From the NCBI RefSeq assembly GCF_037975245.1, contig NC_092575.1:13257001-13321000 (forward strand): DNA of 64,000 nucleotides. Direction: 5' to 3'. The DNA comes from Apostichopus japonicus. Its lineage: Eukaryota > Echinodermata > Holothuroidea > Aspidochirotida > Stichopodidae. Numbering within the stretch: position 1 is the first letter of the stretch; each line of letters opens with the position of its first letter. The notes beneath the pieces were generated by a model. That model was not told where the DNA came from, ran no database searches, and saw nothing but the letters and a program-made list of their open reading frames with translations. Below, in pieces: positions 11,136 to 29,614 of this stretch. Made by a program: the position numbers and the translations under genes.

Positions 11136-13013
11136 TAGTATAGACATAAAGAACCATCCAATCCATCAAGAATTAATGCAGTATGAATCCACTTATACAA
11201 TGTAATAGCATAGACATAAAGAAACATTCAATCCACCAAGGAGTTATAATGCAGTATGAATCCACTTATACAATGTAATAGCATAGACATGAAGAACCAT
11301 TCAATCCATCAAGGAGTTATAATGCAGTATGAATCCACTTATACAATGTAATAGCATAGACATAAAGAACCATTCAATCCATCAAGGAGTTATAATGCAG
11401 TATGAATCCACTTATACAATGTAATAGCATAGACATAAAGAACCATTCAATCTATCAAGGAGTTATAATGCAGTATGAATCTACTTATACAATGTAATAG
11501 CATAGACATAAAGAACCATCCAATCTATCAAGGAGTTATAATGCAGTATGAATCCACTTATACAATAGACATAAAGAACCATTCAATCTATCAAGGAGTT
11601 ATAATGCAGTATGAATCCACTTATACAATGTAATAGCATAGACATAAAGAACCATTCAATCTATCAAGGAGTTATAATGCAGTATGAATCTACTTATACA
11701 ATGTAATAGCATAGACATAAAGAACCATTCAATCTATCAAGGAGTTATAATGCAGTATGAATCCACTTATACAATGTAATAGCATAGACATGAAGAAACA
11801 TTCAATCCATCAAGGAGTTATAATGCAGTATGAATCTACTTATACAATGTAATAGCATAGACATAAAGAACCATTCAATCTATCAAGGAGTTATTATGTA
11901 GTATGAATCCACTTGTACAATGTAATAGCATAGACATAAAGAACCATCCAATCTATCAAGGAGTTATAATGCATTATGAATCCACTTATACAATGTAATA
12001 GCATAGACATGAAGAACCATCCAACCTATCAAGGAGTTATAATGCAGTATGAATCCACTTATACAATGTAATAGCATAGACATAAAGAACCATTCAATCT
12101 ATCAAGGAGTTATAATGCAGTATGAATCCACTTATACAATGTAATAGCATAGACATAAAGAACCATTCAATCTATCAAGGAGTTATTATGTAGTATGAAT
12201 CCACTTGTACAATGTAATAGCATAGACATAAAGAACCATTCAATCCATCAAGGAGTTATGCAAATGAATCCACTTATACAATGTAATATAGCATAGACTT
12301 AAAGAACCATTCAATCTATCAAGGAGTTATAATGCAGTATGAATCCACTGATACAAGGTAATATCATAGACATAAAGAACCATTCAATCTATCAAGGAGT
12401 TATAATGCAGTATGAATCCACTTATACAATGTAATAGCATAGACTTAAAGAACCATTCAATCTATCAAGGAGTTATAATGCAGTATGAATCCACTGATAC
12501 AAGGTAATATCATAGACATAAAGAACCATCCAATCTATCAAGGAGTTATTATGCAGTATGAATCCACTTATACAATGTAATAGCATAGACATAAAGAACC
12601 ATTCAATCTATCAAGGAGCTATAATGCAGTATGAATCCACTTATACAATGTAATAGCATAGACATAAAGAACCATTCCATCTATAAAGGAGTTATAATGC
12701 AGTATGAATCCACTTATACAATGTTATTTAGTATAGACATATAGAACCATCCAATCTAGCAAGGAGTTATAATGCAGTATGAATCTAATTATACAATGTA
12801 ATAGCAAAGACATAAAGAACCATTCAATCTATCAAGGAGTTATAATGCAGTATGAATCTACTTATACAATGTAATAGCAAAGACATAAAGAACCATTCAA
12901 TCCATCAAGGAGTTATAATGCAGTATGAATCCACTTATACAATTTAATAGCATAGACATTAAGAACCATTCAATCCATCGAGGAATTATGCAGTATGAAT
13001 CCACTTATACAAT
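11136..13013. repeat. 73-bp minisatellite, about 26 units
   Basis: The unit begins AATAGCATAGACATAAAGAA and contains CAAGGAGTTATAATGCAG and ATGAATCCACTTATACAA. Successive AATAGC landmarks at 11,350 and 11,423 give the 73-bp period. Units are 90% or more alike, with one truncated unit near 11,565 lacking TGTAATAGCAT. Shared variants recur at multiples of the unit (146 and 292 bp), indicating duplication of multi-unit blocks. 73 is not a multiple of three, so the array cannot encode a protein repeat. Confidence 0.95.
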
Positions 13014-14899
13014 ATATACAAAAACAGAATCCAAATACACACCTACAATGTTAAAATTGACCTCCCAAACCCACAAACAAGTTTTGGCAACCATACAGAG
13101 GGTCAAGACTCTGCACTTTGAATACTAGAGGTTTATGAAGATGACAAAGGTAGTCCTAGAGAGTTCAATTCACTCAGAAGGATAAGAAGGCATGGTCCCA
13201 TCACTTGATATTTTGACCAGGGCTTTCAAAAAGTCAAACCAAACAAAATATGAAACAATATCGAACGATTTGGTCGCAGATAACAAAACTCTTTGGTACA
13301 TTCTTGCCCCTATCTTACAGACTATATCAACCAAATCCATTCATTTTCATTTACAAAGGGTTTGTACATTTATGCTTAACTTAATAGTCTTGTCTTTGAT
13401 TTTTCTTTGGAATTTAGGACAGGGAGAGGAAGGGATGTACTAGCAAGTGTAGTGCTTTTCTTACTTTTTTTAAGGGGGGGGGGGATTCTATACTATAGCT
13501 GAATTTTACTTTCCATTGTTTACACCAGTTAGGTTAATCGGCTGCTTATATTTTCACAGATTTCTCCTAAAATGAAACTAAAAGATGAATTGTTTAAATT
13601 TACCAAATAACAAACAACATGAAATTAACATAGACTTTGATTTGAGGACAAACAAACAAATATCAATGAGCTCCCAAAAGTCTGAGAGAAATGCCAAGAA
13701 AGGTTGACACCTGTACATGACAAATTTTAATAACTCTACTATAAACCGTGTTGTATGTCAACGATCAGTTAAATTACAGTGTGAACATCAGAGCTGTACA
13801 GACTAGTATGTACAATAACAGGGTACAAGACTAACTGTAACATGGAACTTATGCATACATTTGCCATTAACACCTGGCCAAACATTTGCTGGTACAAGCT
13901 GAAATAATCACACAGGTGAAATAAAATACAACACAAATAATCCAAGCGAAATATTAAGCAGTGAAAAATTAGTTCGGCTACCACTATGAATACATGATTG
14001 GTGGCATGTGTATATAAAATTTGGGTCACAGAGGGGGAAGATGAAGTGGGAGAAGGGTTAGGGGGGTGGGATTGTCTGCCACTGTTTCCATTAATTTCTT
14101 TTAAGCATTTTCGAGACATAGAAAGGGTAGTAACTGGAAGGAATGAGGGTAGGTCTTATCTTCTCAATGCAGGATTCTCAACTGTATTCGCAAAGAAATT
14201 CAGTAAGGAATAATGAAGAATACTGTAATTATTGATAAAGAAAGATAAAAAGGGGCTCCATTGTCCTATTAAGAATAGATACAACAAGTGAAGCACATCA
14301 CTCTAGAATGACAGTAGCATGAATGTATATATACTTTCCAAAATGAACTGAGTAAAAAGTTACAAAAATGACTGATGGGCAAAAATATTTCATGTTTACT
14401 ACATCACTTTTTTGTATAATGCTGCAGTCTAGAGAAGTATGCCATCATTAGGATATAAATTTTCACCAACCTTGAAAATAAAGTCAAAGGGACAAGGCAA
14501 GTACATTTCTTCTATATTTACACAATTTTTAGCATTTTCTAACATGGCATTGTTTCACAGGGAAATGCAAATGTCCCATTTTCCACACCTGTGTATAACA
14601 AAGTATTGCGAAGTGGATGTTCTTGTGCCCCCTCCCACACCCCCCCCCTGAACACATACATGTATAAGCTATTATGCCATACCTCCGATAAATACACAAT
14701 CTTTTTAGTGAAAGCACTATACCCATTCCCCAAAGCCCACTCCTCCAACCCCACCCGCTTGATTTTGAAGAACTTCCGATAACATTCATGCCATTGACAA
14801 TGAAATTATGTACTCAAACAACAGCAGAGGCACTTAGTAATGTAACAACTGTAATACTCATCATGAAAAAAAATGTCAATGCCAGAATTGAGTTATAGT
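13014..14899. other. Non-coding stretch
   Basis: No gene recognised. A G9 run is at ~13,478, GT/G-rich sequence lies near 14,030-14,075, and C-rich patches lie near 14,630-14,650 and 14,740-14,755. Open frames of 60-116 codons here show no family resemblance and appear to be chance. Confidence 0.45.
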
Positions 14900-15466
14900 G
14901 CTATTAACAACATTTTCAAATATCTCCTCTACTTAAGAGATTAAATATATGTGACATCATTCTTAGTTAGTACTTGATATAACAAAGGGCATGTGAACTG
15001 CTTGCTAATAGAGGGCGGCACTCCAGAAGGTGTAGACATGGTTACAGATCAATAGTGTCAAAAGACAAAGAGAGGAAACACAAGTCCAGAAATCCTCTTG
15101 AAACAAGTTTTACATTGCATGGTAACAAGAAAACACCCCACAGACCAATTGGTTCAATGCATTTGCATCATTTTCAAATAACTACTCTATTAAAGAACTT
15201 AATAAAGTGTGTTTGCCCTGTGACATCACCTTCAGTTAGTACTTGATATATAACATAAGGTATGTGAACTGCTCCTTTTTCACAGCTGAATATGCCAGCT
15301 TAACAAACTGAGGGCGGCATTCCAGAATGCGTAGATATTGTTATAGATCAATAATGTCAAACTACACACATAAGAAACATGAGTCCAGAAATACTAGGAC
15401 ACAAGTAGAACATCACATATTAACAGGACAACACCCCAGAGACCCAATTGGTTCCATGGTGTTTAA
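14900..15466. repeat. Two-copy direct duplication of ~260-300 bp
   Basis: Copy 1 (~14,900-15,163) and copy 2 (~15,164-15,466) share the order: CATTTTCAAATA, then GTTAGTACTTGATATA, GAGGGCGGCA followed by TCCAGAA, GATCAATA.TGTCAAA, GTCCAGAAAT, and ACACCCCA..GACC.AATTGGTT. Copy 2 is slightly longer. Identity is moderate (roughly 80%), so the duplication is old. No coding content. Confidence 0.75.
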
Positions 15467-15857
15467 GGAGGTGTGAAAGAAGATTTACTCTCTCTAACTT
15501 TAAGAAGAGCATCAAATCCCACTTAATGAGAAAAGCTTTTATATAATCTTGTACCATTAAGTTTTTCTTCTGTCATTGTTTTGTACTATTTTGTATTATT
15601 TGTATCATTTCTAATTGTCAATTGCACCATGAACATTCTTTGAGTGGTGTGTGCGCATTATAAGTCGTATTATTATTATTATTATTAAGTCACAACTCAA
15701 TCACGACTCAATCTTCTCAGCATCCTCTGAAAGTAGACACAGGTTTGCAAACTTCTTGTCCCTCTCATCCAGCATCTTCTATGCCCATGGACCTGCACTG
15801 CTGGTAAAGACAACTGGACAAACAGAACACGAGGAAAAGATTGGGAAATGTACTCAC

Positions 15858-21168
<5,311 letters not shown>

Positions 21169-21700
21169 GCTTTCTGGACCAATCTTTCATAGGTTTTGAA
21201 AGGCTCTGATTTTGTTATAGTCATAGGCAGCCTTCTGTAGGTCTAAGTTAGCCAATGCCACATTGGATTTAGGCTTACTCTAGTGTTAGAACTTAAACGT
21301 ATGTCAAAATCCCTGTGTATATATTTTATTTCTGCAATATTCCTTCGGATATTGACTCACTTACAACTCTCAGAACAATTGGAACAGACTTTGCTGTTTT
21401 TTAACTTCAAACCGCTGTGTTTGAGCTCAAATAAGGAAATTAGATACATAAAGGACCTCAAATCCGCTTCTTGCAAGGCTCGGACGTACAGGTGATTGCG
21501 CAATACATGGTCTGGGTTGTTTGTCTGGGTCGCGCGAAATTCAATCACAATGTCAAGAAAGAACGTATATCTGGCCTTGTGTTAAAATCCTGCAAAATCT
21601 GAAAAACTCACGAATTACCTTCTATAAATAACAAATAATATCAATCTAGTAATCCGAGAAGAAGTAACAGCTCCTTAAAATGGTTTGTCATGATTATTTA
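21169..21700. promoter_or_regulatory. Head-to-head promoter region of TMCO6-like and MND1
   Basis: The TMCO6-like start codon is at 21,168 on the minus strand and MND1 must begin a little to the right on the plus strand. The interval is more CpG-containing than average (for example GTCGCGCGAAATTC at ~21,530 and GATTGCGCAATACATGG at ~21,493), consistent with a bidirectional, TATA-less promoter. Two candidate MND1 start exons fall in or at its edge (ATG at 21,511 or 21,680, each directly followed by GT; or ATG at 21,550 encoding MSRKN before gtatat). No core promoter motif is certain. Confidence 0.45.
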
Positions 21701-23191
21701 GGTTCTTTTCATCACATTTTATACCTCGTACTGTACATTGGTCTACTTATTTGCCTAATGGCGGCTAACGTTACACATACGGGTGTTAGGCCTAACGTTA
21801 GCATGTTTACTTGGGTGTTGGTATTTAGTACTGCTGTCACACTGTGCTACATAAGGCTTAGGTCTACGTTACGTCTAACTAGCTTGTGAGGAAGGCTTAA
21901 ACCTAGCTTTAGTTGACTTTTGTCATTGGTTAGTTAGTTGTCTGTCCATTAAAGCTAGGGCAACAGATAACCATTAATACGTACTGTAGCCTGTATGTCT
22001 AACACAGAAGGGCCCAAATTACTTCACTCACTGTTCAATGTCAGAAAAAGGAATGTTTTGATTGTAAAACATGACCACTTTCGATAACAATGTTATTGTT
22101 GTGTACTGTCAGAAACATGTTTATGTTAAAGAAGTCACTAATTGGTTGATTAATGTATGTCTCAATAATATAAGTCTGATTTGCGTCTTGTCTAGACAAT
22201 GTTCCCAATTTCATGCATCCTGTGAATTCTTTTTTATACCTGTAAGTGTTACGGGATCCTACAATAAGGTGAGGAGAAGTTCCCGGTGATAGTCCCCAGA
22301 TCTTCGTATGTAGTACCATCCCCGGCTTTGAAGTGTCCTCGAAAATGTCTACCATATTGTGTAATGTCCAGGAATCCCTTCAAATTTGAAAAAGGCCCTG
22401 AAGAATTTCAATTTATCTCTTTAGCCAAGCTCATGTTGGTTGAGACAGCTTAAATCTAATTAAGCTTTGATTGATGATAACCACAAACATAAAGTTCATT
22501 AAAGACTCAAAGATAAAGACAACAAAGATCTTCATAGCTTGAAATTCACAGGAAAAGCACCATGTTGCCCTAAGTGATGAGTAATAAGACTTCCAGTCAA
22601 AAATACTTGTTTTTCTGGATGAGAGGTTCTAAACTTGGAGCATATCCTTGAAATATAGTAGCACCAAAACATTCAGAGATCCTGAAAATGACACCCCCAT
22701 CTTTAAACGTTTACAAATTGTACTGGTAGGTACTGTCAAAGTTATGTCAACATGAATGGGGGGGGACCAACATCAGTATCATGTCCCCTTATTGCCTAGT
22801 TATTGGTCACCAATATTATACAAGGTGGTTGAAATTGGGACCACTTACTATAGTATATTGGCTGTAAACGTATCTAGTTTTATCCATTCATAATATGTAA
22901 AATTTTATGTGTCATAGTACCATGAATTTTTACAGTTGCAGTCGCTCAAATCCTGACTGCAGTGATTTCACAGTTTCTCTTAACAGCTTTTTCTCCAGAA
23001 TAATAGCATCAAAATATGTGAAAAACTCTTTGTTGGACGAGAAAAGGACATACATAGAAGTAGATTGTTGTGCAACTGAACATGGGACAACCACTGTATA
23101 AAAACCACCTTGTTTAAAGTAACTCTTTTATGTACCCCAAAAGAATCCTCTTGTGCCCTCTTTGAGCTTCTCAAGATAGAGGATATGGATA
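21701..23191. other. Intron 1 of MND1, left part
   Basis: Nothing coding is recognised. The first 300 bp are rich in GGCCTAACGTTAG-type words (for example 21,787-21,801). A short G9 run is at ~22,759. Open frames on either strand are shadows without family resemblance. Confidence 0.4.
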
Positions 23192-23380
23192 AAGTTTATG
23201 GTTTACTGCCCTGAAATAGTTGCTGAGCATCTCAGACCGAAAAGTGCATCAAAGTGTGCGTTTAAATTTAGGATCCATATCTTCGATCTAGATATGGATC
23301 CTAAATTTAAACTCACACTTTGATGCATTTTCGGTCTGAGATGCTCAGCAACTATTTCAGGGCAGTAAACCATAAACTTA
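23192..23380. repeat. Near-perfect long palindrome (~91-bp arms, 7-nt loop)
   Basis: The left arm 23,192-23,282 is the reverse complement of the right arm 23,290-23,380, with a 7-nt loop (tcgatct). Only about two differences are visible: one extra base in the left arm (AAAAGTGCATC versus AAAATGCATC) and one substitution (GTGTGCG versus GTGTGAG). Transcribed as part of the MND1 pre-mRNA it would form a ~90-bp hairpin ending ~92 nt upstream of MND1 exon 2. It may be a foldback transposon or a recently made inverted duplication; no target duplication is evident. Confidence 0.95.
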
Positions 23381-23472
23381 AATAAAAAGCTTGCCAGTCA
23401 AATTCACATCCTGCCAGCAATTACTTGTCATATGAAATAACTTTTTGTTCTTTTTTAATTTTTGTTGCCCAG

Positions 23473-26400
23473 TCCAAGCGTAGAGGTCTAAGTCTGGAAG
23501 AGAAGAGAAAGAGGATGCTGGATATGTTCTATGAGAAGGTAATGTTAATTAATGTAACCAATGCATGTTCCCAAATCCCTATTAAAGAGGTCTTAACATC
23601 ATCATTATGATAGCTATTAGATGAACAGATTCTCCAAACGGCTCTAAGACAAATTGTTTTTTCATGTAGAAGATGACACAGCTTTAGTAACTTGAGGAAG
23701 TTCAGATATGACATTACTGAGCCACATAGGCTTGATCATTTATTGATTGTGGTCGATTTATTGTTATCTTCATTTTCTGCTTATATAGCTGGAAATTACT
23801 GAATCTAAACTCATTGTTGATTTTTTTTTTTGAAATAGTGGTAATGCTTTCAGTGTCAACACTGATTACATATATCACCTTGAAAATATGAGAGAAAGAA
23901 AGAGAAAATAAAAGTTCCTAATGGCACTATGACATATCAAAGATTGACAAATTTAACCCCCTCCCCCCCCCCCTAAACAGAATGAGGTGGGTAGGTGTTA
24001 CTGATAAAGTGTTTATAGCCATAATCATTTTCTTGTGAGAGAAACCTGTGACCCTGGCAGTCAGCAACTTCATCTTCAAAGCATTATCTCTTGCCACCTA
24101 ATGTTTATTGTATCAAAGCTAATCTTTATGATAGAGTAGAAATACAAACAACATTAACAATTGAGCATGTCAATCAGAAGTTTGACATCGGTACATAATA
24201 TTCGGTATATAATGAATATTTGTTCACCTACATTTTGAGGGGCACCAGCATTCTGAGGGGCCCCTACCTGTATATGATTAATTCCATTCCTTAATTTTTG
24301 ATCAACAAGTTTAAGTTTTTATTTCTTAATGAAATCGTTGCATAATGCATCACACTTACTCATTCCAGCATTATGGAGAAGTATGCCTTTCAACCAATGA
24401 ATTATATTCAATGTAGTAAAACATATAGCAACACCACTCTTCATTAAGAATTTTGCCCTTACTGCTGTAAAGTATAAATTTTAGTGTCGATGTCAAAATC
24501 GCAATCTGGTACATTTTGTTCTGTCACTTACTTCCTTTTACTCCTGTTTTGGTACAGAAACAAGTTTACCAGTTGAAAGAAGTGGAGAAGATTGCTTCTA
24601 AAGAAAAGGGCATTAGTAAGTATTTATTAAAGTGAAATTTGATAAAGTCACATCCTTCATATTAAAAACATCATTTGTGATGACACTACCAAAATATTAG
24701 TTAACAACAAAGGTCAAGAAAAAAAATTAAAAACTTTAAAAAAAGTTAAAAAACTATTTTGTTGATATATTGAGAAAAAAAATTGTTTTGCCTATTGACA
24801 TTCTGCTATACTCTTTGTGTGTTGTAAAATTATGCAGATTTTCTAGCCAGTTTCGATATTTTGATGCAAAATGTTCTGTTTAGATCAGGGTTCCCCAACC
24901 TTGTTTTTTTCCCTTATCCTTTATGTTGAAAATTCTTACAGGAAAATTTGAGAAATGAAAATGTTTAACTTGCCCACATGGTCGCATCAAGAATAAAATT
25001 GAGCCACAATCCAGCATTTTCATTTTCTTCTATTATTGTCAACCTTTGACCCCAAATAACAATTATTATATGGCAAATGTCACTTATACTTTTTAGTTAC
25101 AATGTCACTTATACATGTTATTTGTCCCAATAGCTTATAAATCATTCTAACCCTACCCCACCCCCACCCCAAAAATGTACTTAAAATAATTAATGCAGCA
25201 CTTGTTGCAAAGAGGAAATCTAATATTTGTACAAAATCATCGCACGGACTGGGGTTCAAGTGATTCAATACTACAGGTGATTAAATAATTAATTGCTGTA
25301 AAGAAGATCTCATGATTCTTATTTTGTTTTTTTCCAGCTTCTATGGCTGTTAAGGATGTCTTACAGAGCCTTGTTGATGACAATCTCGTCGATTCTGACC
25401 GTATAGGAACATCAAATTACTACTGGGCGTTTCCTAGCAAAGCTAGTCAAGCTGTGAGTAACAAGCCTACTGTAGCTGTCATGCTTATATCTCGAATTTG
25501 TGATATGTTTTAGATTTGTTTATTTCCTTTTTGCTGTTTTAAGAAATAAAAGTTTTGTCTACTTTCTGTTTCCAAGTTGATTCTCTGGAGAGGTAAATTA
25601 TTAGAAAAAACACACTTTCATAGACATTATTTCTTTCATTACTGCCAAAATGTAAATCTGAAATGATATATGAACATATTTCCTTTATGAATAATATATG
25701 ACAGAATCCAAAAATGTATTTCTTCACAGGGAATAAAACAATTTCCCTTCCCTCACCCATCACTTGGTTCTGCTATCTATATCACTTTATATCACCCTAT
25801 CCCATCGCTCTGTTAATAGGAAACCCTACCTGTAGTTCTGTCTTGGTGTTGGGATATGACCAATATCTAATTTTATTTTGTTAAAACCTACCTCAATTCC
25901 TTCCCCAGAGAAAAAGAACTCTTGCAGATTTGACTAACAAACTGCAAGAAAGTCAGAAGAAGCAGAAGATGATGAAAACGGCAGTTGAGAAGGCATCTGT
26001 AGGCAGGGAAAGCTCGGTATGTAGTTACTACTTCCACCTATTTTGTTTTGTTTTGTGAATTTCGTTGTATTTATACCATACATTCCAAATTGAGGGAGTT
26101 TGGGGGCATCTCTGACCCTCCCCCCCCCCCTCTCACATTTGTGAATCAGTAGTACAAGAGGTATTTTCTGAGTAGTTACTGTATCTTTTATTATGTAAAG
26201 TAACAAAGTAGAGGGAATGTTTAGAGCAGAATAGAGTGAGTAAACCATATCACTTAGTAAATTTTCCATATACACTGAAAAAAGTACATTTATTAATTTT
26301 TTTTCTGCAATGTGATTTTAACAAGTAGTTAATCCTTCCAATTGATAATCAACATTTTCTTGCCCAGACACTTTGTTTTACATATTAGTATTAATCACAA

Positions 26401-27672
26401 TATCACATGTAATGAGGAAATTGTAAATTTTCAAAACTTTTGGCTGTACCCCATTGTTTCAAACGAAACTTAAATAGTGAAGATAGTTACATATATTGTA
26501 TCATGTTTTTAGTAACACTTTTCATGGACATACTCAATAGTTGTCAAGATAAATTCAGCTACTTTTGCTACATTAACACAAAGAAGCTAGCAATATGTTG
26601 TATTATGTGTATGGCAATAGATTGTACATTGCACAGGCTACTTCGGCATGAAACGTTTGTGTTTTACTAATGGATTATGCTCCTTCGATTGCAGAAAAAG
26701 AGAACAGAACTTTTAGAAGAGTTATCAGAGAAGGAGTCGTTATCTACCAAATTACGAGGAGAGCTTGATCTGTACAAGGAAGTAGACCCAGAAGTATTAG
26801 AACAAATCAAAACAGAGACAAAGATAGCTCAGGAAGCAGCTAACAGATGGACAGGTCAGTATACCCTTTTAACTTTTGACCACAAAAAAAAGAATACCTA
26901 AGGTCATTGTAAACAGATGTCAAAGGTCATACAAGTACAAACATCTACCCATGTAGTGCTGACATTGTGAAAAACAGACTTTGGGGCTGTCTGCATCCAA
27001 CTTATTGCTGATCATTTGATCAAGAACAGTAGTCTGACAACTAGCACTGATCCAATACAGCATGCATAAATAAGTAGTACTGGTGTACAGCTTCCATATG
27101 TATCTCTGTACTGTGCACGAATCTACATAATGCTGTACAGTCGCAAGCAACGACATAGCATTCAAAAGTGTATAAACTGCTATAAAGCCAGCAGGCAGCA
27201 CAGTACCGTGGACAAATCCACACACTGCTGTACAGCTACCATGAAGCCTGTGTGGTCTGTATCCCAATGGTGTTATATCTCTGGTTACATAACAGTGACT
27301 TGCACTATCTGTGGACTACTCAAAGGAGTACACCATTGATGATCTGTCGTCTCAGAAACATGGGAAGGTACGAAGATTGAAACAAAGAAATGCCCAAACA
27401 TTAATGAGTACTTGTGTACAATAGTGTATTGTTTAAAAGGTACATTCATGAATGATACACAAGGTTACATACTGTTCCTTATCACGAATAATTTAATGAA
27501 TTGGATATGTACATATAGGAAATTTGTTCTTTACTTATTCTATGATATTCTTTCTTTCCTTCTAGATAATGTATTCTCAATCAAATCTTGGTGTAAGAAG
27601 AAGTTTGGAATGGAGGAGAAAGTTCTTGACAAACAGTTTGGAATTTCAGAAGACTTTGATTATATTGAATAA
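23473..27672 (+). CDS. MND1: Meiotic nuclear division protein 1 homolog (MND1)
   Basis: Six plus-strand exons in perfect phase: 23473-23538, 24558-24615, 25338-25453, 25909-26016, 26695-26854, 27566-27672 (stop TAA). They give 204 residues; one initiating Met from an upstream exon makes 205, the length of human MND1. The N-terminus [20 protein letters not shown] matches SKKKGLSAEEKRTRMMEIFS. Residues ~40-80 form the winged-helix part ending [13 protein letters not shown], identical to the human motif. Residues ~85-165 are charged coiled coil, containing EAANRWT. The end [11 protein letters not shown] matches human FGIPEDFDYID. MND1 pairs with HOP2 (PSMC3IP) in the nucleus and stimulates RAD51/DMC1 strand exchange in meiosis. 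The first exon is unresolved: ATG at 21,680 (ATG|gtttgt) or 21,511 would supply only Met; ATG at 21,550 would supply MSRKN. The gene is convergent with the PRR11-like gene. Confidence 0.95.
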
Positions 27673-28033
27673 AACCCAACAGAGAAGATAAAGAGAGTAA
27701 TTTGTACATAAACCAAACAAAGAGAATACAATATAAGGTGATTGACCCAATGTGAGACTGTGACAAAAGGATAAAAGTCAACACCCATGGAAAGAAATGG
27801 GAGGTTTAGATGATACTAAACACCTCAATTTGTTTATAGAACAGGAATGTAGACAATATTTACACACTCAGTAAGGAAACTTAACTCATGAAATGTTTCT
27901 TGGTATACAGTAAAACTCGGCAAGGCTTGACATTGCATTGCTGCAAGTTCTTAAAGTTCCAGAGAAACAGTTCGTATCATATCAATGCAGCATCCATAAT
28001 TCCTGACATAATGGACCTATATATGGACAAAAA
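27673..28033. other. Convergent intergenic / 3' UTR interval
   Basis: Between the MND1 stop (plus strand) and the stop of the candidate terminal exon on the minus strand at 28,034. No coding content is seen. It should contain the MND1 3' untranslated region; no unambiguous AATAAA is visible on the plus strand here (one occurs at ~28,174). Confidence 0.4.
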
Positions 28034-28088
28034 TTAAAACCTCTGGGCTCTTATATCTCTGAGCGTTTGCTTCATGGCATCCAGCTCT
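28034..28088 (-). other. Candidate alternative last exon of the PRR11-like gene
   Basis: On the minus strand, an acceptor with a pyrimidine tract (tctcttcttgttcag) is followed by one base and 17 codons, ELDAMKQTLRDIRAQRF, then TAA. It begins in phase 2, which matches the donor of the PRR11-like exon at 31,208-31,119, so splicing to it would replace the usual C-terminus with a short helical, charged tail. It could instead be the last exon of an unseen gene, or chance. Confidence 0.35.
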
Positions 28089-29614
28089 CTGAACAAGAAG
28101 AGATGGGTGGGTAATATGAAACTATGAAAACAAAGCTTCAATGTGAACAAAAAGAAGAAAAAGAGTATGATATCAAATAAACAGCTGAAGGAACATTTCA
28201 TTTCCAAATACAGCACATGAACATGCCATTAGCAGAAATATGAATGGTCAGAAGTGACAGCAATAGACAAATTAACCTTGTTTGATAAATTTGGTTTTTA
28301 GCAACCGTTTAGGTTAAGCATTCTCATATTTCTGGTCATCAAGTGATAAATCCATTTTGCCAGGATTATGTATCTTAGAGCTTGTGGAAAGTGCATTTAA
28401 GATGTTTTAAAGTGTACTAAAGCAACCTCCAAAATTTGTTTCTTATTCACAGAGGGTTGATTATTGTTATTATAGTGTTATTTTACCACCCTCCCTAATA
28501 CGTCCATTAAAATCTTCCCACTGTGTGACAAGTCTAGGTACATATGCTCTAGCAATATTACATCCCTACAGGCTACAGATGATATTTGTTTTGAAATTGA
28601 ATATTTAGTTGATGTAAATATTGCTTTTTTCACTCGTGCAACAAAACATGCCATATATTTTATGCACATATAGGCAACACTACTAGCTTGCTCTATAAAC
28701 TTCCAAATGGAACAAGGAATTATCTTAATAATTATTTTCATCTCATAGTAGGGAATGCTTTCATTTGTCCACAGGATCATAAAAATTGGATTGGTCATTG
28801 TTGTACTTAATTGAAATTTATGTACAGTACATCTTGTAAAATTAGATTGTAGATTGACAGTTGAATTGTGCCACATATAACCAATATCCTACCATGGTAC
28901 TCCTCTCCAAAGAGGAATAAACACAATAAAAGCTTTTACCAAACCAAATTGTTTTTGCAAGAACTTAAGATATTTCAATATCAAACCTCATTCTTGCAGC
29001 AAACTTTCTTCACGTTGAAGTTAACTTCTTTTTTAGAAACATCAGAAGTGACACTTCAAAACCCATTTAGAACCTTGAGCAAGGGTGTAAAATACTGCAA
29101 ATTATAACATTTAAAAGAAAAAAGTCGATGATGAACTAATATAGTTGTACTTTATACTGGCAGTTATAGTGAAACCACATCACCTCAAGAATGTTCAACA
29201 TAAAATACATCCTCCAATGAAAATCTCTTCCCGACCAATTAAGATAAGAGTTATGTACATATCTTGGCTGAAGTCAATATTAATCTTCATCATTTACAAA
29301 ATAGAAATGAACAGACTATTGACTTGGTTGGTAATTAAATTTGGTTACAAAACAGATTGTGGATTCTTCGTATCTGTCATTCAAACACATAGTACCACGC
29401 TGCACTGAGAGCCAAAGATTAAAAAATGTCTTCTGTCTTTAAAGATATCAATAGTTTGCAGAGGAAGAGTATATATTGAAGAAAGAAAAAAAAAAGTAAT
29501 GGCTGGTAGAATTGTCCAAGGTCTATATGCAACATTAGCACAGCTGTTATTTAAAACCTGTTAAAACCTTTGGAATTCTCTCAGATTTGCTTTGGAATGT
29601 TGTACATTTCATAT
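28089..29614. other. Non-coding stretch downstream of PRR11-like stop
   Basis: AT-rich. A 132-codon minus-strand frame (28,478-28,876) and smaller plus-strand frames do not resemble known proteins. The 3' untranslated region of the PRR11-like transcript is expected in the right part. Confidence 0.4.

Noticed and set aside
11136-13013. CRISPR-like regular repeats
   Set aside because: Units are contiguous 73-bp head-to-tail copies without unique spacers, in eukaryotic intronic/intergenic DNA; it is a minisatellite.
28478-28876. 132-codon minus-strand open frame
   Set aside because: No recognisable domain, AT-rich residue mix, and no splice or start context linking it to the PRR11-like gene.
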